Assembly: GCA_038049695.1 (NCBI GenBank)
Contig: CP142456.1
Location: forward strand, 19,620,501-19,684,500
DNA length: 64,000 bases
Reading direction: 5' to 3'
Source of the DNA: Cinnamomum chago
Taxonomy: Eukaryota; Streptophyta; Magnoliopsida; Laurales; Lauraceae
Of this stretch, positions 1 through 11,879 are shown in pieces (the first letter of the stretch is position 1; each line of letters starts with the position of its first letter). The translations under genes were made by a program, and so were the position numbers. The notes beneath the pieces are model-generated. The model ran no database searches, was not told the DNA's origin, and worked only from the letters and a program-made list of their open reading frames with translations.

Positions 1-144
1 CCATGTGTGTATTTGGACCTGAATGGTCTAATTTGGGACTCTCCAATGCATCTTTACTTTATCTATATGGTTATTAATCTGTATGCACATTACGTAAACA
101 TTAAAATTGTACTGCCATCCCTCTAAACTGTCTCTTTATCATAG

Positions 145-360
145 AAACTGTCTGCTAAAGGGAGTTCATTACTTTTTTCATTAAAAAATGGTCAAGGCAA
201 GATCATAACCGGCACATCCCTTTTTAAGTTGATCCCTGCTGTTCTGCTAGGTGACCATTCAGATCATATGGAGGATTGTTCTAGTGTGAAAGCTTTGCAA
301 GGTGCTAAGGCCTCGTCAGTGAAGATTGACAGCATTTACCGTACAAGGGTTTGTGGATAG
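145..360 (+). CDS. Unassigned exon-like open frame, possibly a gene's last exon
   Basis: An open frame of about 71 codons follows an intron-like stretch ending in a good acceptor (tttatcatag). It reads KLSAKGSSLLFSLKNGQGKI at its start, passes through LLGDHSDHMEDCSSVK, and ends IDSIYRTRVCG with a TAG at 358-360. Its composition is protein-like (mixed charges, few low-complexity runs), unlike the AT-rich noise around it. I do not recognise the family. It lies about 2 kb upstream of the GAUT exon on the same strand. Because it ends in a stop, it is more likely the 3' end of another gene or a pseudogene than a GAUT exon, unless a weak donor near 299 is used. Confidence 0.3.
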   Translation, partial: KLSAKGSSLLFSLKNGQGKIITGTSLFKLIPAVLLGDHSDHMEDCSSVKALQGAKASSVKIDSIYRTRVCG

Positions 361-2399
361 AAAGGGTCTAAGATGCCTAAGCCCACCTCCATCACTTCAT
401 TCAGATGATCCAAACTGTCTTAGACATGTGAAAGGACAGTTGCCTCTTTGGACTGTTTTTACCTGTAGGTGTTTGAATCAATTTTGTTAGAACCATAGAT
501 TTTCTTATCTCTCGATGGACATTTAGGAACAGCCGGCCAAAGTGAAAGAGGGAAACCTAGTGGTAATTAGTGGGCCTCTTCTATTAAATGGTCTATCCAA
601 TTCGTGAATTGGCTCAGTTCATTCTGAAGGCCTTCTTTACCATATTATGAAAATATAGGAGTGTGTTTAGGCGTTTTTATTTTTTGCCCTTTTGCCCCTC
701 CTTAACTTTCTATGCTCTTTGAGAATTTTAGAGAGCAACAAGGGTATTCTTGTCTTAATAAGGGTATTATTGACCTTTCCTTTTTCTAAAAGATAGGATC
801 TTATGGTTATCTCTCTCTGCAATGTCGTCATCCTCATCTCATCCATTGCCAATGTCCCATCCCACATCCAACCATGTTTAGAGAGTATTTAATGAAGCTT
901 TTGAGTGGAGCCCACTTAAAAAAATTAAACAGGCTCGGTATGTGGGTCCTTTTGGGTCGATGCTCTTGAGTGGGGCATATTTTGGAAAAACATAAACCCC
1001 ATAAAATAAATGCTCTAATTCTCTATGAAAAATATAACTCAATATGATCTCTGCCCAAGTCAAATTGATCTATATGAAAAAATTGAACTTGTTTATTAGA
1101 ATTTTATTGGATATATATTTTTTTAATTTAACAATCTTAAGTCGGGTTATTTGAGGAAATCTGATAATCTCTATATACTATATGAGGAGATTGTTTTTAA
1201 CAATTTAGATGTTTTATAAGTGGGCCCATTGTTGTGGAACTCATCTATCATGGTTTTTTTTTCTTCTCTTTTTACCATCTCTACTATGTAGATGGCATCC
1301 AAGGACATTGAAATCATCCTAGCTCTTGATTTAACAACTTTAAAGTCTAATACTATTTTAATAATAATTTATTTTTTTATTATGAGATCCAATCCATTAG
1401 TGGGTAAAGGATCGTTGAGCATCAGAACTTGGCACGGTGCCAAATCAAGGTGGGGATATAAGTATAAAAGGAGCTAAATTGATCAAAGGTTGGTTCAAGT
1501 AGGCCCCATAGAGTTGGACTTTACATGCGATCAACCTGTAACAGAAATTTTTTCTTTAAGAGAATTTTATGTAGATAATAAGGGAAGGGGTCATTTCTTG
1601 ACCGGTTTAGATTTTTCATAAGTGGGCCTGCTAATATTATTGATCAATCAACTTTGCCCCCACTAGAAGAAAATCCTAGCTCCGTTCCTGATATTACAAA
1701 TCTTGTGTTGAATTTTGAGCTTCTGGTTCATTGAATCTTTAAAATATGTGTTTTGGTGTTTCACAAGGCAGGAAAGTCACAGCGGTCGAATGAAATTGGT
1801 TTTAGAGATTGATCACATTTCTTTCGGCACCAAATTTTTGGTGTTGGTCCTACTTTTGCATTTTGTTTCAAAATATGCACTTGCTTTCAGTTCCTTTTTT
1901 TTTTTTGCTTTACACTTGTTTACACCAATAATCTTTTGATTGGCCATGCTTTTTTGTCGGAATACCTCAACTTTGAAAAGAAGGTTATTCTATTTTATTT
2001 TAAATGAAAGTCCACTCGTCATAGACCATAACTAAATTAGTCATCATTAGTTCATTACCACTAAAGCCTTATCCTATCTACCTTAAGGAAATTAATATTA
2101 TATCTAATTTGACTAATGATGAGCACATTGGCTATCTCTTTAAAATGTCATATCTAACTTTATTCTAAGAACATCTTTTGAGACATAAGTATATTCTTTT
2201 CATATATGGACTGAATATGTAAATATATCTGTCTATTTATATATTTATGTATTATTCATGCATGTGCATAGCCTTATATGGGCGGGCAGGCTGGAGAGGA
2301 GCCATATGTGAAAAAGATCTTTACAGTGAATTCATGCGTGCACTGCATTTTCCATTGTTTTTTGTATGCATGAACTAATAACAAGAAACATTGCTACAG
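361..2399. other. AT-rich stretch, no gene seen
   Basis: Only short chance frames are visible in this stretch. It may be intergenic DNA or an intron of the GAUT gene whose last exon follows. The conserved GT8 region that normally sits just upstream of the last exon (the catalytic DDD region and the GMNxFDL segment) was not found here, so earlier GAUT exons must lie outside the window or be lost. Confidence 0.4.
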
Positions 2400-2675
2400 G
2401 GGAAGAGGAGGCAATTATGGAAGGCAGGGAGTTTTCCATTGGGTCTGATCACATTTTATAACCTTACTGTGGGTATTGATAAGCGATGGCATGTAGTTGG
2501 CCTAGGTCATAACCCAGATGTGAGCCGGGGAGAGATTGAGAGGGCAGCAGTCATCCATTATGATGGAAGCATGAAGCCATGGATGGAAACTGGGATTGCG
2601 AAGTACAGGGGATACTGGAGCAAGTTTGTTAAGTATGATCATCCTTACTTGCAACAGTGCAACGTCCATCCATAG
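2400..2675 (+). CDS. C-terminal exon of a GAUT-type galacturonosyltransferase (GT8)
   Basis: The frame encodes the conserved C-terminus of plant GAUT proteins. These are Golgi type II membrane glycosyltransferases of family GT8 that add galacturonic acid during pectin synthesis. Visible conserved blocks are QLWKAGSFPLGLITFYNLT, WHVVGLGHNP, IERAAVIHYDGSMKPWM and YRGYWSKFVKYDHPYLQQCN, followed by TAG at 2673-2675. HYDGSMKPW corresponds to the usual HYNGNxKPW motif near the active site. The exon starts after an acceptor (ttgctacag) at 2399 and holds 91 codons plus the stop. The IERAAVIHY and KYRGYWSK wording looks closest to the GAUT5-7 group, but the subclade is a judgement from memory. The usual LWKLGTLPPG is LWKAGSFPLG here, a small divergence. 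The rest of the gene is not in view, so an isolated pseudo-exon cannot be excluded. Confidence 0.82.
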   Translation, partial: GKRRQLWKAGSFPLGLITFYNLTVGIDKRWHVVGLGHNPDVSRGEIERAAVIHYDGSMKPWMETGIAKYRGYWSKFVKYDHPYLQQCNVHP

Positions 2676-3118
2676 TAACAATCAGGGTAATTGCCCCCTT
2701 GCTGTAGCTATTCTTTCACTTAGAGTTGCGGATGTTCACATCTATTGAACCTCTTCAATATTCTTCCATTCTATTTCTTTTGTAATTTCTTCTTTTCTGT
2801 TCAATTTTTCCCTCTTACCGGCCATAATCTTTTTGAGATGAATTACTGATAAAAAGAAATCTCGTAGAGATGAGCAATTTTTATTAGTAGATGTAGAGGA
2901 ATAAGTCACTGGGGGGTATTATTTGTAATGCCGGCAAGTGAGCTATCTGTAAAAAGATCTTCTTCTTCACATGCATCTTATAGTTTCTAACATGAAACAC
3001 GTGATCAAGTTGCTGATTCACTTATACTAGCTTTAGCTTTAGCCTATGATTTTATTGGTTTCTATTTTTTATATTTTGTTATTGAAAGGTTAGTTCTCAC
3101 ACACTCACCAAAGTCTTT
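2676..3118. other. Probable 3' UTR and flank of the GAUT gene
   Basis: This T-rich stretch follows the GAUT stop. No other frame or RNA gene is visible. A polyadenylation region is expected here but no single site is decisive. Confidence 0.35.
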
Positions 3119-3727
3119 AGGCATGTTTGGATGTATAGTGAATTGAAATATGGTGAGGTGAAGCATCAAATCAAGTGAGAATAAAATATAAGGTGTTATG
3201 ATATTGTTTTGTTTTTAATTGTTTGGTATGAAGTCTTTTTTAACTTTTTGTATAAAAAAGTGGAGTTTTTTTGTCTTTTAGTGGAGAAAGGAGGTTGTTT
3301 TTTTTACTTTTTTTGAAAAATTTGGAGGGAATTTTGAAATTGTGTACTTTTGATATAACCACTTATCATTTCTTGTCTGGATTCACTTTACTTTACTTTA
3401 ACTAGTTACTTGCCAAACACTCCCAGGCTAGTTTGGCACTTTACTAATATAGTAAAAGTAAAGTAAAGCCTCAATTTTTCATACAAGATGTCACAGCAAA
3501 AACACTTTAATTTAAAACTCCCTCCATCTTTTTCAAAAAAAGTAAAAAAAGCAACTACTTTATCCACTAAAAAAAAACCACCACTTTTCCGTACAAAAAG
3601 TAAAAAAGATTCCATAACAAACAACTAAAAATAAAATACCATGATAATCCACTTATATTTTATTCTTTCTTTAACACCAACTTTACTTCACTTGACTCTA
3701 TTAGTATAGTTGCCAAACTGGCTCACC
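3119..3727. repeat. Fold-back repeat: two inverted MITE-like halves of about 300 bp
   Basis: The left half (about 3119-3420) and right half (about 3425-3727) are reverse complements over nearly their whole length, with small differences. Shared landmarks on opposite strands include ataaaatataag, actttttgta, tttagtgga, ttttactttttttgaaaaa and gccaaac. The two halves meet at ttgccaaacactcccaggct. This is either one fold-back element with very long arms or two copies of one MITE inserted head to head. A transcript through it would fold into a long duplex. Confidence 0.7.
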
Positions 3728-6165
3728 ATTAGTGCTACAGCTAAGGATTGATCCATAGTTGTTTCTGTAGAAGGGAGGTACCTCACCAAGCTACCAGTGG
3801 ATTGGCTAGAGAAGCCTATGATGATAGTTTTATACCTGCAGCAGAGTAATAATATAATGCACATGTACACCACCACATCACTTGACATGCACCTAAATCC
3901 AACCTCTGGCTCTACTATCTATGGGCGTTGCCCAAAAATCCAAGTGAACTGCTTTCGAAAACTGAGACTCAAGAGTCCGGTCCAAAAACTGAAACAGCAA
4001 AAAACTGGTATGAACTGGTGATCTGACTGGTTTGACCAATGAGTATTGAATGTTGAAAAAGCTTCTTGAAACTTGAAAGTAATCTTTCATCCCGTTTGCA
4101 TCGTTTTGAGATCAATGAAAACAGGTCAGACAACCCATGCCCTTCTGCAGTTGGCCTTTGTTTCACTTTAGAAAAACATGCACATGACTGATAATCCTAG
4201 CCTTCCTATGGGTGGGTTGTCAAATGGATAGTTGAAAGTGTAGAACATTCTAACAGGAAAATTTTATCTAAGAAATGCCCAATTGATTCAATTTTATGGT
4301 TATCTAAAATATGATTTTGAGGAGATGCCTTGACCATTTGGACACACTGCATTGAAGTGATTGGTTTGCATTCATATGGATTGTCATGTTCCTGATCATG
4401 GATGTTATTTCTCATATAATGCTTCTTGTAACCAGAGTTTTAAATGCAGACCCTGTAATGGTTGGCCTTGCCTGGATCAATTTTGTGATGACAAAAAAAA
4501 AGGTACCATGGTCACTGTTCTGTCTTCTTATTCATTCACATTATGCGTTGGTTAAATAGAGTTGGCAATGAATCAGGTCGGGTTGGCTTGAATGCCCAAC
4601 CCCAATCAAACTGATTGATTGATCAGGTTGGAAATGCCAAGCTGAACCCAACCCAAAAGTAATGGGTCTACCTGAACTATGAATTACCTGGTTGGGTCGC
4701 CGGATTGGACTTGTATGGACCAAATCTGAACCAATTCATTCATACATCTGGTTAGAAAGTGACAATCCAAACACTAAAAATTAGTGTCTGTCGTTGGGAT
4801 GGTACGCTGGTCAGAAATCTCACCACTATTTTTTTTTCTTTTCTGTACCAAGTATTATCATAATATCCAGAATAATGTTCTAAACAGTACGGGCTGTTAT
4901 TTTGCAAGTAGGGGCCAGGCTTATATGACCCATTGACACAAAGTAGGGGCCATTTTATGACTTTCTACAAAAAAGAAACATTTGATTTTATGACCTCAAA
5001 GTTAAAACAATTTTGACTGTTACCATCCAAAAAAAAAAAGCTAGAGACAATAACCCAATGGCCAAGAGCCTCTTTAATTTTTGTATTCCCCAATGATCAA
5101 TGCCTGACTGGTATGGTTGTGAAAGGGCAAGAGATTAACTATCTAATTGTATACAAGATTATTTCCATTTTTCTTTTTTCCCCTGTTTTGGATTGGTAAC
5201 ATAACTTGAACTCGCAGTCTCAAGGTTTCAATAGTTAGCCCCTTCTAATATGATACCTGCAATGAGGGTTTCAAAGCTAGAAAGTCTGATTTAGTTTGCA
5301 AGGCTACTAACCTGAGCTTAAATCAGGTCAAAAGGGGAAAAAAAATCAATATGAATATGTAAATATGGATGATAGAAATATATTTTAACAAATTTTCTTG
5401 AATTCTAAATGAGTCTCGACTTGTCTTGTTGAATCAACCGAGTCTTGACCAAACCAATTGAACCTTGACAAGGGTGCTATAGGAAACTCATTTTTACCAA
5501 GGTTGGAAAACTCTCCAAGTTGATTCTTGACTCTCTCAAGCCATCTCATTGTGATGAAATACCGAGTCAAATACATGAGAGACTCAGTTGAGTCGCCACA
5601 TTCTAATAAGTTGTTTGCATTTTGAGTCATTTTATAGGTATACCTAGTTTTAAACTATTAATGTTTGTTTTTAAGTAATTATACACAAGTTTTGGGTGTT
5701 AGCAATTTAAGATTTTTTAAGTAATTATGCACTAGGTATGGGAGTTGGCAATTTAAAAATAATGTGTGGAATGTACTAGGAAATGTATGTTTGATCTTTT
5801 CCATTCAATATTTGGACTAACAAGCTATGGGATATACAATATTTTTTCTTTTTTTCCTTATTATAGTATTTTATTGCGTATAGAAATTTATTAATTTGAG
5901 TTTATTATTATGAATGTATGTAAATAAATGTATATTTACATTTTTTATAAGTATATTTACTCTCTTGAGTCTTTGTGTTGACTCTATTTGAATGTATTTT
6001 TTCACATTGGACAAGTTGAGTCCGAGCCACAAGTTTTCCCACTTTGATCTCCCCCACATTGGAAAAAAAGAGAAATTAAAGAAAAAGAAGCTACATTCCA
6101 TGAAAAATAAGCTATTTCGCACTTTCACATAAAAGATATACAAACAAGTCCAGATTTATTGAGGT
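3728..6165. other. Intergenic DNA with degraded dispersed repeats
   Basis: No convincing gene is seen. The part at 4556-4740 (gttggcaatgaatcaggtcg and several aacccaac-type motifs) looks like a plant dispersed repeat. The part at about 5385-6030, rich in gagtc/gactc words, looks like another. Neither shows clear ends or target-site duplications. Confidence 0.35.
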
Positions 6166-6167
6166 CA

Positions 6168-6297
6168 AACCCCACGGCGACTGTGAGTGGCCCATTTACG
6201 ATGCTCCACATCAACACAGGCAGCCTGCCATGCATCTGGGCAGAGGCTGCCTGTGGTGACGTGGCGGACTCTGAGTGATCCACTCACGGTCACCGTG
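6168..6297. repeat. Short MITE-like palindrome
   Basis: The arms cacggcgactgtgagtgg and ccactcacggtcaccgtg form an imperfect inverted repeat. An inner pair cacaggcagcc/ggctgcctgtg is perfect. The whole unit of about 130 bp folds almost end to end, typical of a small non-autonomous DNA element. No TSD was identified. Confidence 0.55.
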
Positions 6298-6726
6298 TGT
6301 ATACCCACTCAGAGGATCCCAATTCGAAACAAAGATGTTTAAAAATAAAGTACATTTATTTTATCCATTCCATTTCAGTGACTGTGGTCTTCACCGAGTC
6401 AACCTGGGTTTGCCCAAAGCTTGTTAAGAACTGCACTTGATCGTAAGGCCAAGTCTAGCTTACTACCATCAACTTGGCTCACATGGTGGATCATAAGGGT
6501 TAGACAAGGCATAATCTGATTCTGGCCCAATCATGGTCAGCCCAAAGCTTGGTCCTAGCTCGGCTTGTTGGACCTATCAAACAGCAGTCCAAATCAATGC
6601 TATAGAAGGACCGACCAGGACCCCACATCCAATGGCAGCTCTACTTGGTTGGTTCACATGCTTCTAGAAGTAAGGCTCTCTGTGGAGAATGTGATATCTA
6701 GAAAGGGAAACTGATCGATATTCAGC

Positions 6727-6791
6727 TACGTGGAGGAAGCTGGTTGGGCATGTGAGGATGAGGTTTTGAAGGCCTGCTATCCCTTTATCCA
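6727..6791 (+). promoter_or_regulatory. Possible light-responsive promoter motifs upstream of psbW
   Basis: A G-box-like core (tacgtgga) lies at 6727-6734, and GATA/I-box-like words lie on the minus strand at about 6777-6791. Both are 140-210 bp upstream of the psbW start codon. A pyrimidine-rich stretch (about 6890-6920), common in leaders of photosynthesis genes, follows. No unambiguous TATA box was seen. This is motif evidence only. Confidence 0.35.
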
Positions 6792-6934
6792 TGTTTGTGT
6801 GGTGCATGACTATAGCCTTTGTAATAATCTGTTTTTAGTCCATGAAATAAGCTACAACTGGTCCTTGCAACAACACCACACCAGTTATTCTCCCCCCTCC
6901 TTTCTATCTCCTCTTCTCTGCATATTGAAGAAAA

Positions 6935-7821
6935 ATGGCCACCATCACTGCAAGTGCACCCACTTCATCCATAGCAGGTTCAACCCTTGTGCTTAAGAAG
7001 GTAGTGGGGGTCTCCTCAGCACCTGCTCTAGGTAATTTACTCATCATATCTCAACCGTTTAGATTGATTTTGATGGTACAGATTATCTAAAGTGATATGC
7101 TGACATATAACATGATACACAGATCACCACCCTAACATATGATACATACACCACCCAAGTCCTAATATGTATATTATTTGTGACTAAGGGGATTGAGAAT
7201 GCAATTCTAAATCACCTTGTAATAGTAGAACTTGCTGTTATATCCATCTTGCCTAATCATAATTAAACTAGGATTAGAGTGTGGAAGGCTTGACAGTGGA
7301 TTCAATTTTAAGGGGAGATGTTTGGGAGTCTGTGTATCTGGTATCCAGAGAATTAAGCTGATTCTATCAGTTCTTAGTGTGAATTCTAAGAATTTGATGT
7401 TCCCTTATAGATGTCCTCATTTGAAAGTAAAAGAAATTCTAGAAATTCAATAGAACTTTGTCAAAAGTGGCCCAAATGTATTTACTAAAATTTATTTACA
7501 ATGGATTTAGGCTTGCCTGCAATTGCAAGGAAGGGAAGAGTCAGTTGTTCTTCAGATGAGAAGCCTTCAGCATGCAACACAAGCAAGAATGTGGGCATGG
7601 GAGCATCACTCACGGCGGCCATGTGTGCGGTGACCGCATCGAGCCCTGCGTTGGCCTTAGTGGATGAGAGGATGACCACAGAAGGAACAGGGCTGAGTTT
7701 GGGCGTGAGCAACAACGTTCTTGGGTGGATCCTTCTGGGTGTGTTTGGTCTCATCTGGGCTCTCTTCTTTGTTTACACTTCCACCCTAGAAGAGGATGAG
7801 GAGTCAGGGTTGTCCCTTTAA
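6935..7821 (+). CDS. psbW: Photosystem II reaction centre W protein precursor (nuclear gene)
   Basis: Two exons, 6935-7031 and 7511-7821, join across a phase-1 intron (donor ctctag|gtaatt, acceptor ggatttag|gc) to give 135 residues plus TAA. PsbW is a small one-span thylakoid membrane protein that stabilises PSII supercomplexes. The start [12 protein letters not shown] is a typical Ser/Thr-rich chloroplast transit peptide. A hydrophobic thylakoid-targeting stretch ([19 protein letters not shown]) ends at the processing site ALA|LVDERM. The mature protein of about 54 residues reads [20 protein letters not shown], then the membrane span [20 protein letters not shown] and the acidic tail [11 protein letters not shown]. 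All regions match the family and length, and no defect is seen. The 479-bp intron holds no other gene. Confidence 0.96.
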
Positions 7822-8095
7822 ATGGCAAGATCCTCACCCCACTTGTGTAAAATGCATTGGTAGAAAGGGGAAAAAGAGTTGGCCTTGGCCCCTTTGTATG
7901 TCTTCTTGAGAACCTTCAAAGCTGTGGTTGTTATTAAGTATCCTTTTCTTTTTGCTTCCCCTTGAGGTTGATTTTTTTTTTTTTTTTCATGAATATTTGG
8001 GCTCTAGTAGAAATCACAAACATGACATCTAATATCAGTAAGCTCTAATTGAAGATTGTAGTTTGGAAAGTTGCAATGACTTTTATCCACAACAA
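7822..8095. other. psbW 3' UTR and flank
   Basis: This stretch follows the psbW stop and contains no further frame of note. A long T run at about 7973-7988 marks its end. Confidence 0.4.
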
Positions 8096-8368
8096 GGGGG
8101 TGCTTTTGTTTGCAAGAAGTTCTGATGCAAATTCTATATGCTGGGAGATTTTGACAGCAATGTCCGTCTCTATCTATTCAGTTTTTGGTTTGACAAATGG
8201 AATTTAAAAAATCCAGCCTTTTGAAATATTTAATTATCCAAATTTCAGCATCCTGTATGCTGGGTATTGAGGAGGATTTTAGAAACTTGCTGAACTACAC
8301 ACAACATATTGAGAATTTATTTTTCTTTCCAATAAGAATTCTCTGAATTCCAGCAAACAAACACCCCC
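8096..8368. mobile_element. MITE with PIF/Tourist-like ends
   Basis: The left end gggggtgcttttgtttgc is mirrored by gcaaacaaacaccccc at the right end, enclosing about 270 bp of AT-rich, non-coding DNA. Gaattc words recur inside both ends. A trace of a related unit lies around 10203-10478 (tttgtttgcaagatttctga and aaacaaacgcccc). A TSD was not clear. Confidence 0.55.
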
Positions 8369-9063
8369 TAGAAGAGGAAGAGTGGTCAATGGATCACACA
8401 CACTTTCTGAGGGTCCAGCCAAATGAAGGGTGCGCATGGGCTAGATTTGAGCAGTGGTTTTAGGCAACAAGATGGATCCAGACCTAATTTTCTGTCCCAA
8501 TAGTTAAAGAGGGCCAGACCTGTGCATTTTAGGGTCATACATATTTTGCAATAAGCTGGGCTAGGGCCTGGATTTCCTGCCCATGGGCTGGATCCAGGCA
8601 TGGATATTAGACCAAATAAAATTAAATGGGCCAGACTTTGACTCATTTAGCCCATTGAGCTCTCTGACAGTCTTGACCGACCTGGTGCTATTAGGGCATG
8701 TTTGTACATTTTCCAACCTGGTTTGGTGGGAATGCAGGGGAGGGTGGAATGTATATGACAAGTAAAAACAGTGCTCGTCGTACAAAAAAAAAAAAAAGAG
8801 TAAAACAGTGCTATAGCAGTTGTTAAATCATGAATGAAGTGGGTAGTCAATTTTGATCATATCATGCATAGATCTCCATCTTGCTTCCTTGTGATAATTA
8901 AAAGAAGACCACCTACATATCTCCACCATTTGACCCCACCCCTCTTCCACTTTATCAAAGCATTAGAACCAGGTCAAAAACACTAATGTCATACCCAAAA
9001 TGTGTATAATGTGGTAAGTGGATCATTTCTCACCCAAATCTTTTGGATGCTCATTTCAGTTCT
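8369..9063. other. Intergenic DNA, no gene seen
   Basis: Short frames on both strands overlap each other without protein-like features. Gggctgg/gggcca words at 8430-8650 suggest an old dispersed repeat. Confidence 0.3.
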
Positions 9064-9064
9064 A

Positions 9065-9240
9065 GACAGTTGGCCAGGACCATGACTCAAGAAGCAGAGG
9101 TCCTGAGTCCGAAACGCTCCCTTTGAGGCCACCCTAGGGATTTATTCTTGCATTTAACCAGCACGGGTGGGATGGGGGAATGCAAATGCCCGGGGATTAG
9201 TCGGGTGCTCTAAGAGGCCCGGACACCTCCTCAGACAAAA
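9065..9240 (+). mobile_element. tRNA-derived SINE (Au-like)
   Basis: A Pol III A-box-like segment (cagttggccaggaccatga, near 9067) is followed about 35 bp later by a B-box-like segment (ggtcctgagtccgaaac, near 9099). The remainder (gggattagtcgggtgctc ... ggcccggacacc) resembles the 3' body of plant Au-type SINEs. It has no coding content. Confidence 0.6.
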
Positions 9241-9580
9241 AAATTATTCTAGATAGAAATGCATGCGTAATAAACCGCTAATAGAAGTTCTCTTTTTGCA
9301 CTGCACCAAAACTCCCCTGAAATTAGCTAAGATCAACAAGCCTTCAGTTCATCCAAGTCAGATCCATGCTTCATTCATCTGGCCTGTTGGATCTGATGAG
9401 ACACCACACCCAGAGTTGTTAAATATGCTCCATAAATTACCCCTTTAGGAGGTCCTAGCTCTTGCTTGCGGGAGATAAAAGGGTTGTTGCTGCAATACAG
9501 ATTGCCGCCGCGTTACATGTGTTCTAGATATGACGATATAACACGCAGCTAAGTCCAATCTGCGTGGTTGTTGTGTGCAG

Positions 9581-9690
9581 TCCATCCTATTTCCTGAGCC
9601 ACCCTGGCCCATCTATGTAAAGTACGTGCACCTCCTCCATCCTATTTCCTATTGCCGCCCTGGCCCATTATGTAACGTACGTGCACCTCA
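9581..9690. repeat. Two-copy tandem repeat, 55-bp period
   Basis: The blocks at 9581-9635 and 9636-9690 both start tccatcctatttcct, contain ccctggccca and end acgtgcacctc. A few substitutions separate them. Confidence 0.8.
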
Positions 9691-10260
9691 TCTAATTGTT
9701 ACTCACCGTTTGGAATTCAGTAGTTCGAAAAATAATGCCTCATAAAACTATGAAACTTGAAGGTGAAAGGGTTAGGATGATCTAATGCAGTTGATATTTT
9801 GCATCTTGCGCCCTCTTTAAGGATGGAATGGCCCCAGGTCATAGATTGAGTTCACATGGTTACTATGTTGATGGTTCTCACCAGAATGGAGCTCGGACAT
9901 GAGGTGACACATGATTTAGCAATCCATGCCGATGATCCCATGGCCAACCCCCCTGGATGACAAGTCCATGAAATCCTCCAGATTTGAATATCCGACTCTC
10001 CAAGCACTGGCTGGAAATATACAGAATTTGTATGGAGAATTTAAGGGGCATTATCTATGAACAGTGGCCTATAATACGGTCAACTGCCGAGCCATGGGCT
10101 AGAAGTGTGGATCAATAGGTATATAAAACAGAAAGAACAAACATATAACATCAATAAGTCTAAACTGGAGCAACTGAGAGTGGGTTCTAGTGTGGATCTG
10201 TATGGTTCTATTTGTTTGCAAGATTTCTGAGAATTCCTGCCGGTGGGATATCTGAATTCG
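9691..10260. other. Intergenic DNA, no gene seen
   Basis: The part near 9770-9930 (gttaggatgatct, tgatattttgca) resembles 52836-52900, so a dispersed repeat is likely. No coding signal is evident. Confidence 0.3.
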
Positions 10261-10280
10261 CCCCCCCCCCCCCCCCCCCC
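10261..10280. repeat. Poly-C tract, 20 C
   Basis: An uninterrupted run of 20 C follows gaattcg. It is one of three long C runs in the window. Confidence 0.9.
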
Positions 10281-11195
10281 AATACTGTCCCTGAACTGTA
10301 TTCACAAAGCATTTTCGAAGTTGGTATTTGGAAAACTCTCTAAGCCAAAAGTGCCAATTCACAGAACTGAATATTTGTGCACTTACAAATTAAACAAGGA
10401 ATTACAAATGCTGGGAGACAAATTTCTAATGGCTAGAATAATAGCCTGAACAAATTCCTACAAAACAAACGCCCCATATGCCACAAAATTTCAACTTATG
10501 GAAGTGGATGCTTTAAACCAGATGCATCTATACAGCGGTTCCATATGAGACTTCAAGGTCCCATGCTGTGAAATCTTTGCTGATCTGACAAATTAAGGAT
10601 AAACCATATCTGCTTTTGACTATTGATATACTGATTCATTATCGGAAGAAATATGTCTGACTAGGTTCCTGAGCCTGCATGAAGCTCTAAATTATTCCCA
10701 CCAAGACACAGGACCCAATCCATCTTCAAAAATACTTGCCTGCCAATAGCAATGCACACAATGTTAACTTAAAGTATATGAACAGAATTGGAAAAAAAAA
10801 ATCATTTCCTTTCATATCTAATCTACAAAATAAAATAAAAAATACAAAATCCTGCAAACTTTTGTTGCTTGACTAAATTAGAATGATGAATCATATATAT
10901 TCAGGAAGCAAATCCCTGGTTGAAATGGGTTGAAACAATGAGAATAATCCCTCATCTCAGTGGCGAAAATTTTCACCAAACCCACATGATTAGAGAGAAC
11001 TATAAGAATTTTCTGGGAAACCTTAGAAGCCAAGGTAGCAACTCGCATGACAAATTATAACCGACTCCCTGGATTTTTTTTCTTGATAAAGCATATATTG
11101 CTTCTGTTTTTATTACTGAAATCAAGGAAAAGCAAATTTCACAAAATGGGCAAAGCATACATGATATCTATGGTCATACTTGATGATCCTTCATT
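10281..11195. other. Intergenic DNA, no convincing gene
   Basis: Short exon-like frames on the minus strand around 10540-10600 and 10910-11050 were considered but match nothing I know. The T-rich block at 11070-11130 may be an old retroposon tail. Confidence 0.3.
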
Positions 11196-11203
11196 AACAA
11201 GAG

Positions 11204-11717
11204 CAAGGATGAAAATAGCGGTAGCGGCGGGCGTAGCAGCCCTCCGCCAAAACGCTAGCGTAGCGGGGCTACGTAGCAGCGCGATTTGAAAAAATCGTCA
11301 AAAAAATCTGAAAATTTTTGTAGAAAATCTAGAATATTAGAAAATGTTCTTTTTTTGCAAAAGTAACTGAGGTAAGGGGGCATAGCGGTCCCCTCATTGT
11401 ATGAGGTCTTGTATATCTGTGAAACCTTGAGAAGAACTCTCCATATCCACTATAATTCGGCGAGATCGTGTGCTTTTTGGTGTTCTTTTAAATATAAAAG
11501 GGTAGAAGAGTTGCATAAAAATGTTATTTGGAGAGAAAAAGAAAAGAAATAAGCATCATTATACATTTTGAAATTTTTTGAAAAGTAGAAAAATTTCACA
11601 CCCCGTAGCAGCCCCGTAGCGGGCGTAGCGGCTTTGTAGTGGCCACTACGGATGTGAACGGCGCTAAATGCCATTTAGACCGCTATGCCCGATATAGTGG
11701 TCGCTACTTGATCCATG
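11204..11717. mobile_element. Non-autonomous Ac-like hAT element (copy A)
   Basis: The 514-bp unit begins caaggatgaaaatagcg and ends cgctacttgatccatg, an imperfect TIR similar to the Ac-type start CAGGGATGAAA. It is bracketed by a perfect 8-bp TSD, aacaagag (11196-11203 and 11718-11725), which fixes both ends and the hAT assignment. Subterminal DNA is full of gtagcgg/ccgctac words. It encodes nothing. Confidence 0.9.
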
Positions 11718-11879
11718 AACAAGAGTCATCCTCTCTCACAAGTCTGTCATTCATATGAAAAGCCAATTTCCATTGACCTAGAGTTTGCACTGCCGCCTTC
11801 AGTGACGGCAATGAACAGGAGATCTCCCTTCTGTGGCATCAAATCTCCACATTGAAAAGATAGATCTCTGACACTATAT

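Noticed and set aside
10540-10610. Minus-strand exon-like ISKDFTAWDLEVSYGTAV with acceptor and stop
   Set aside because: It fits the exon 6 phase but lacks the DGLGxxSWW-like ending of RPC25 and lies 16 kb away. Not supportable.
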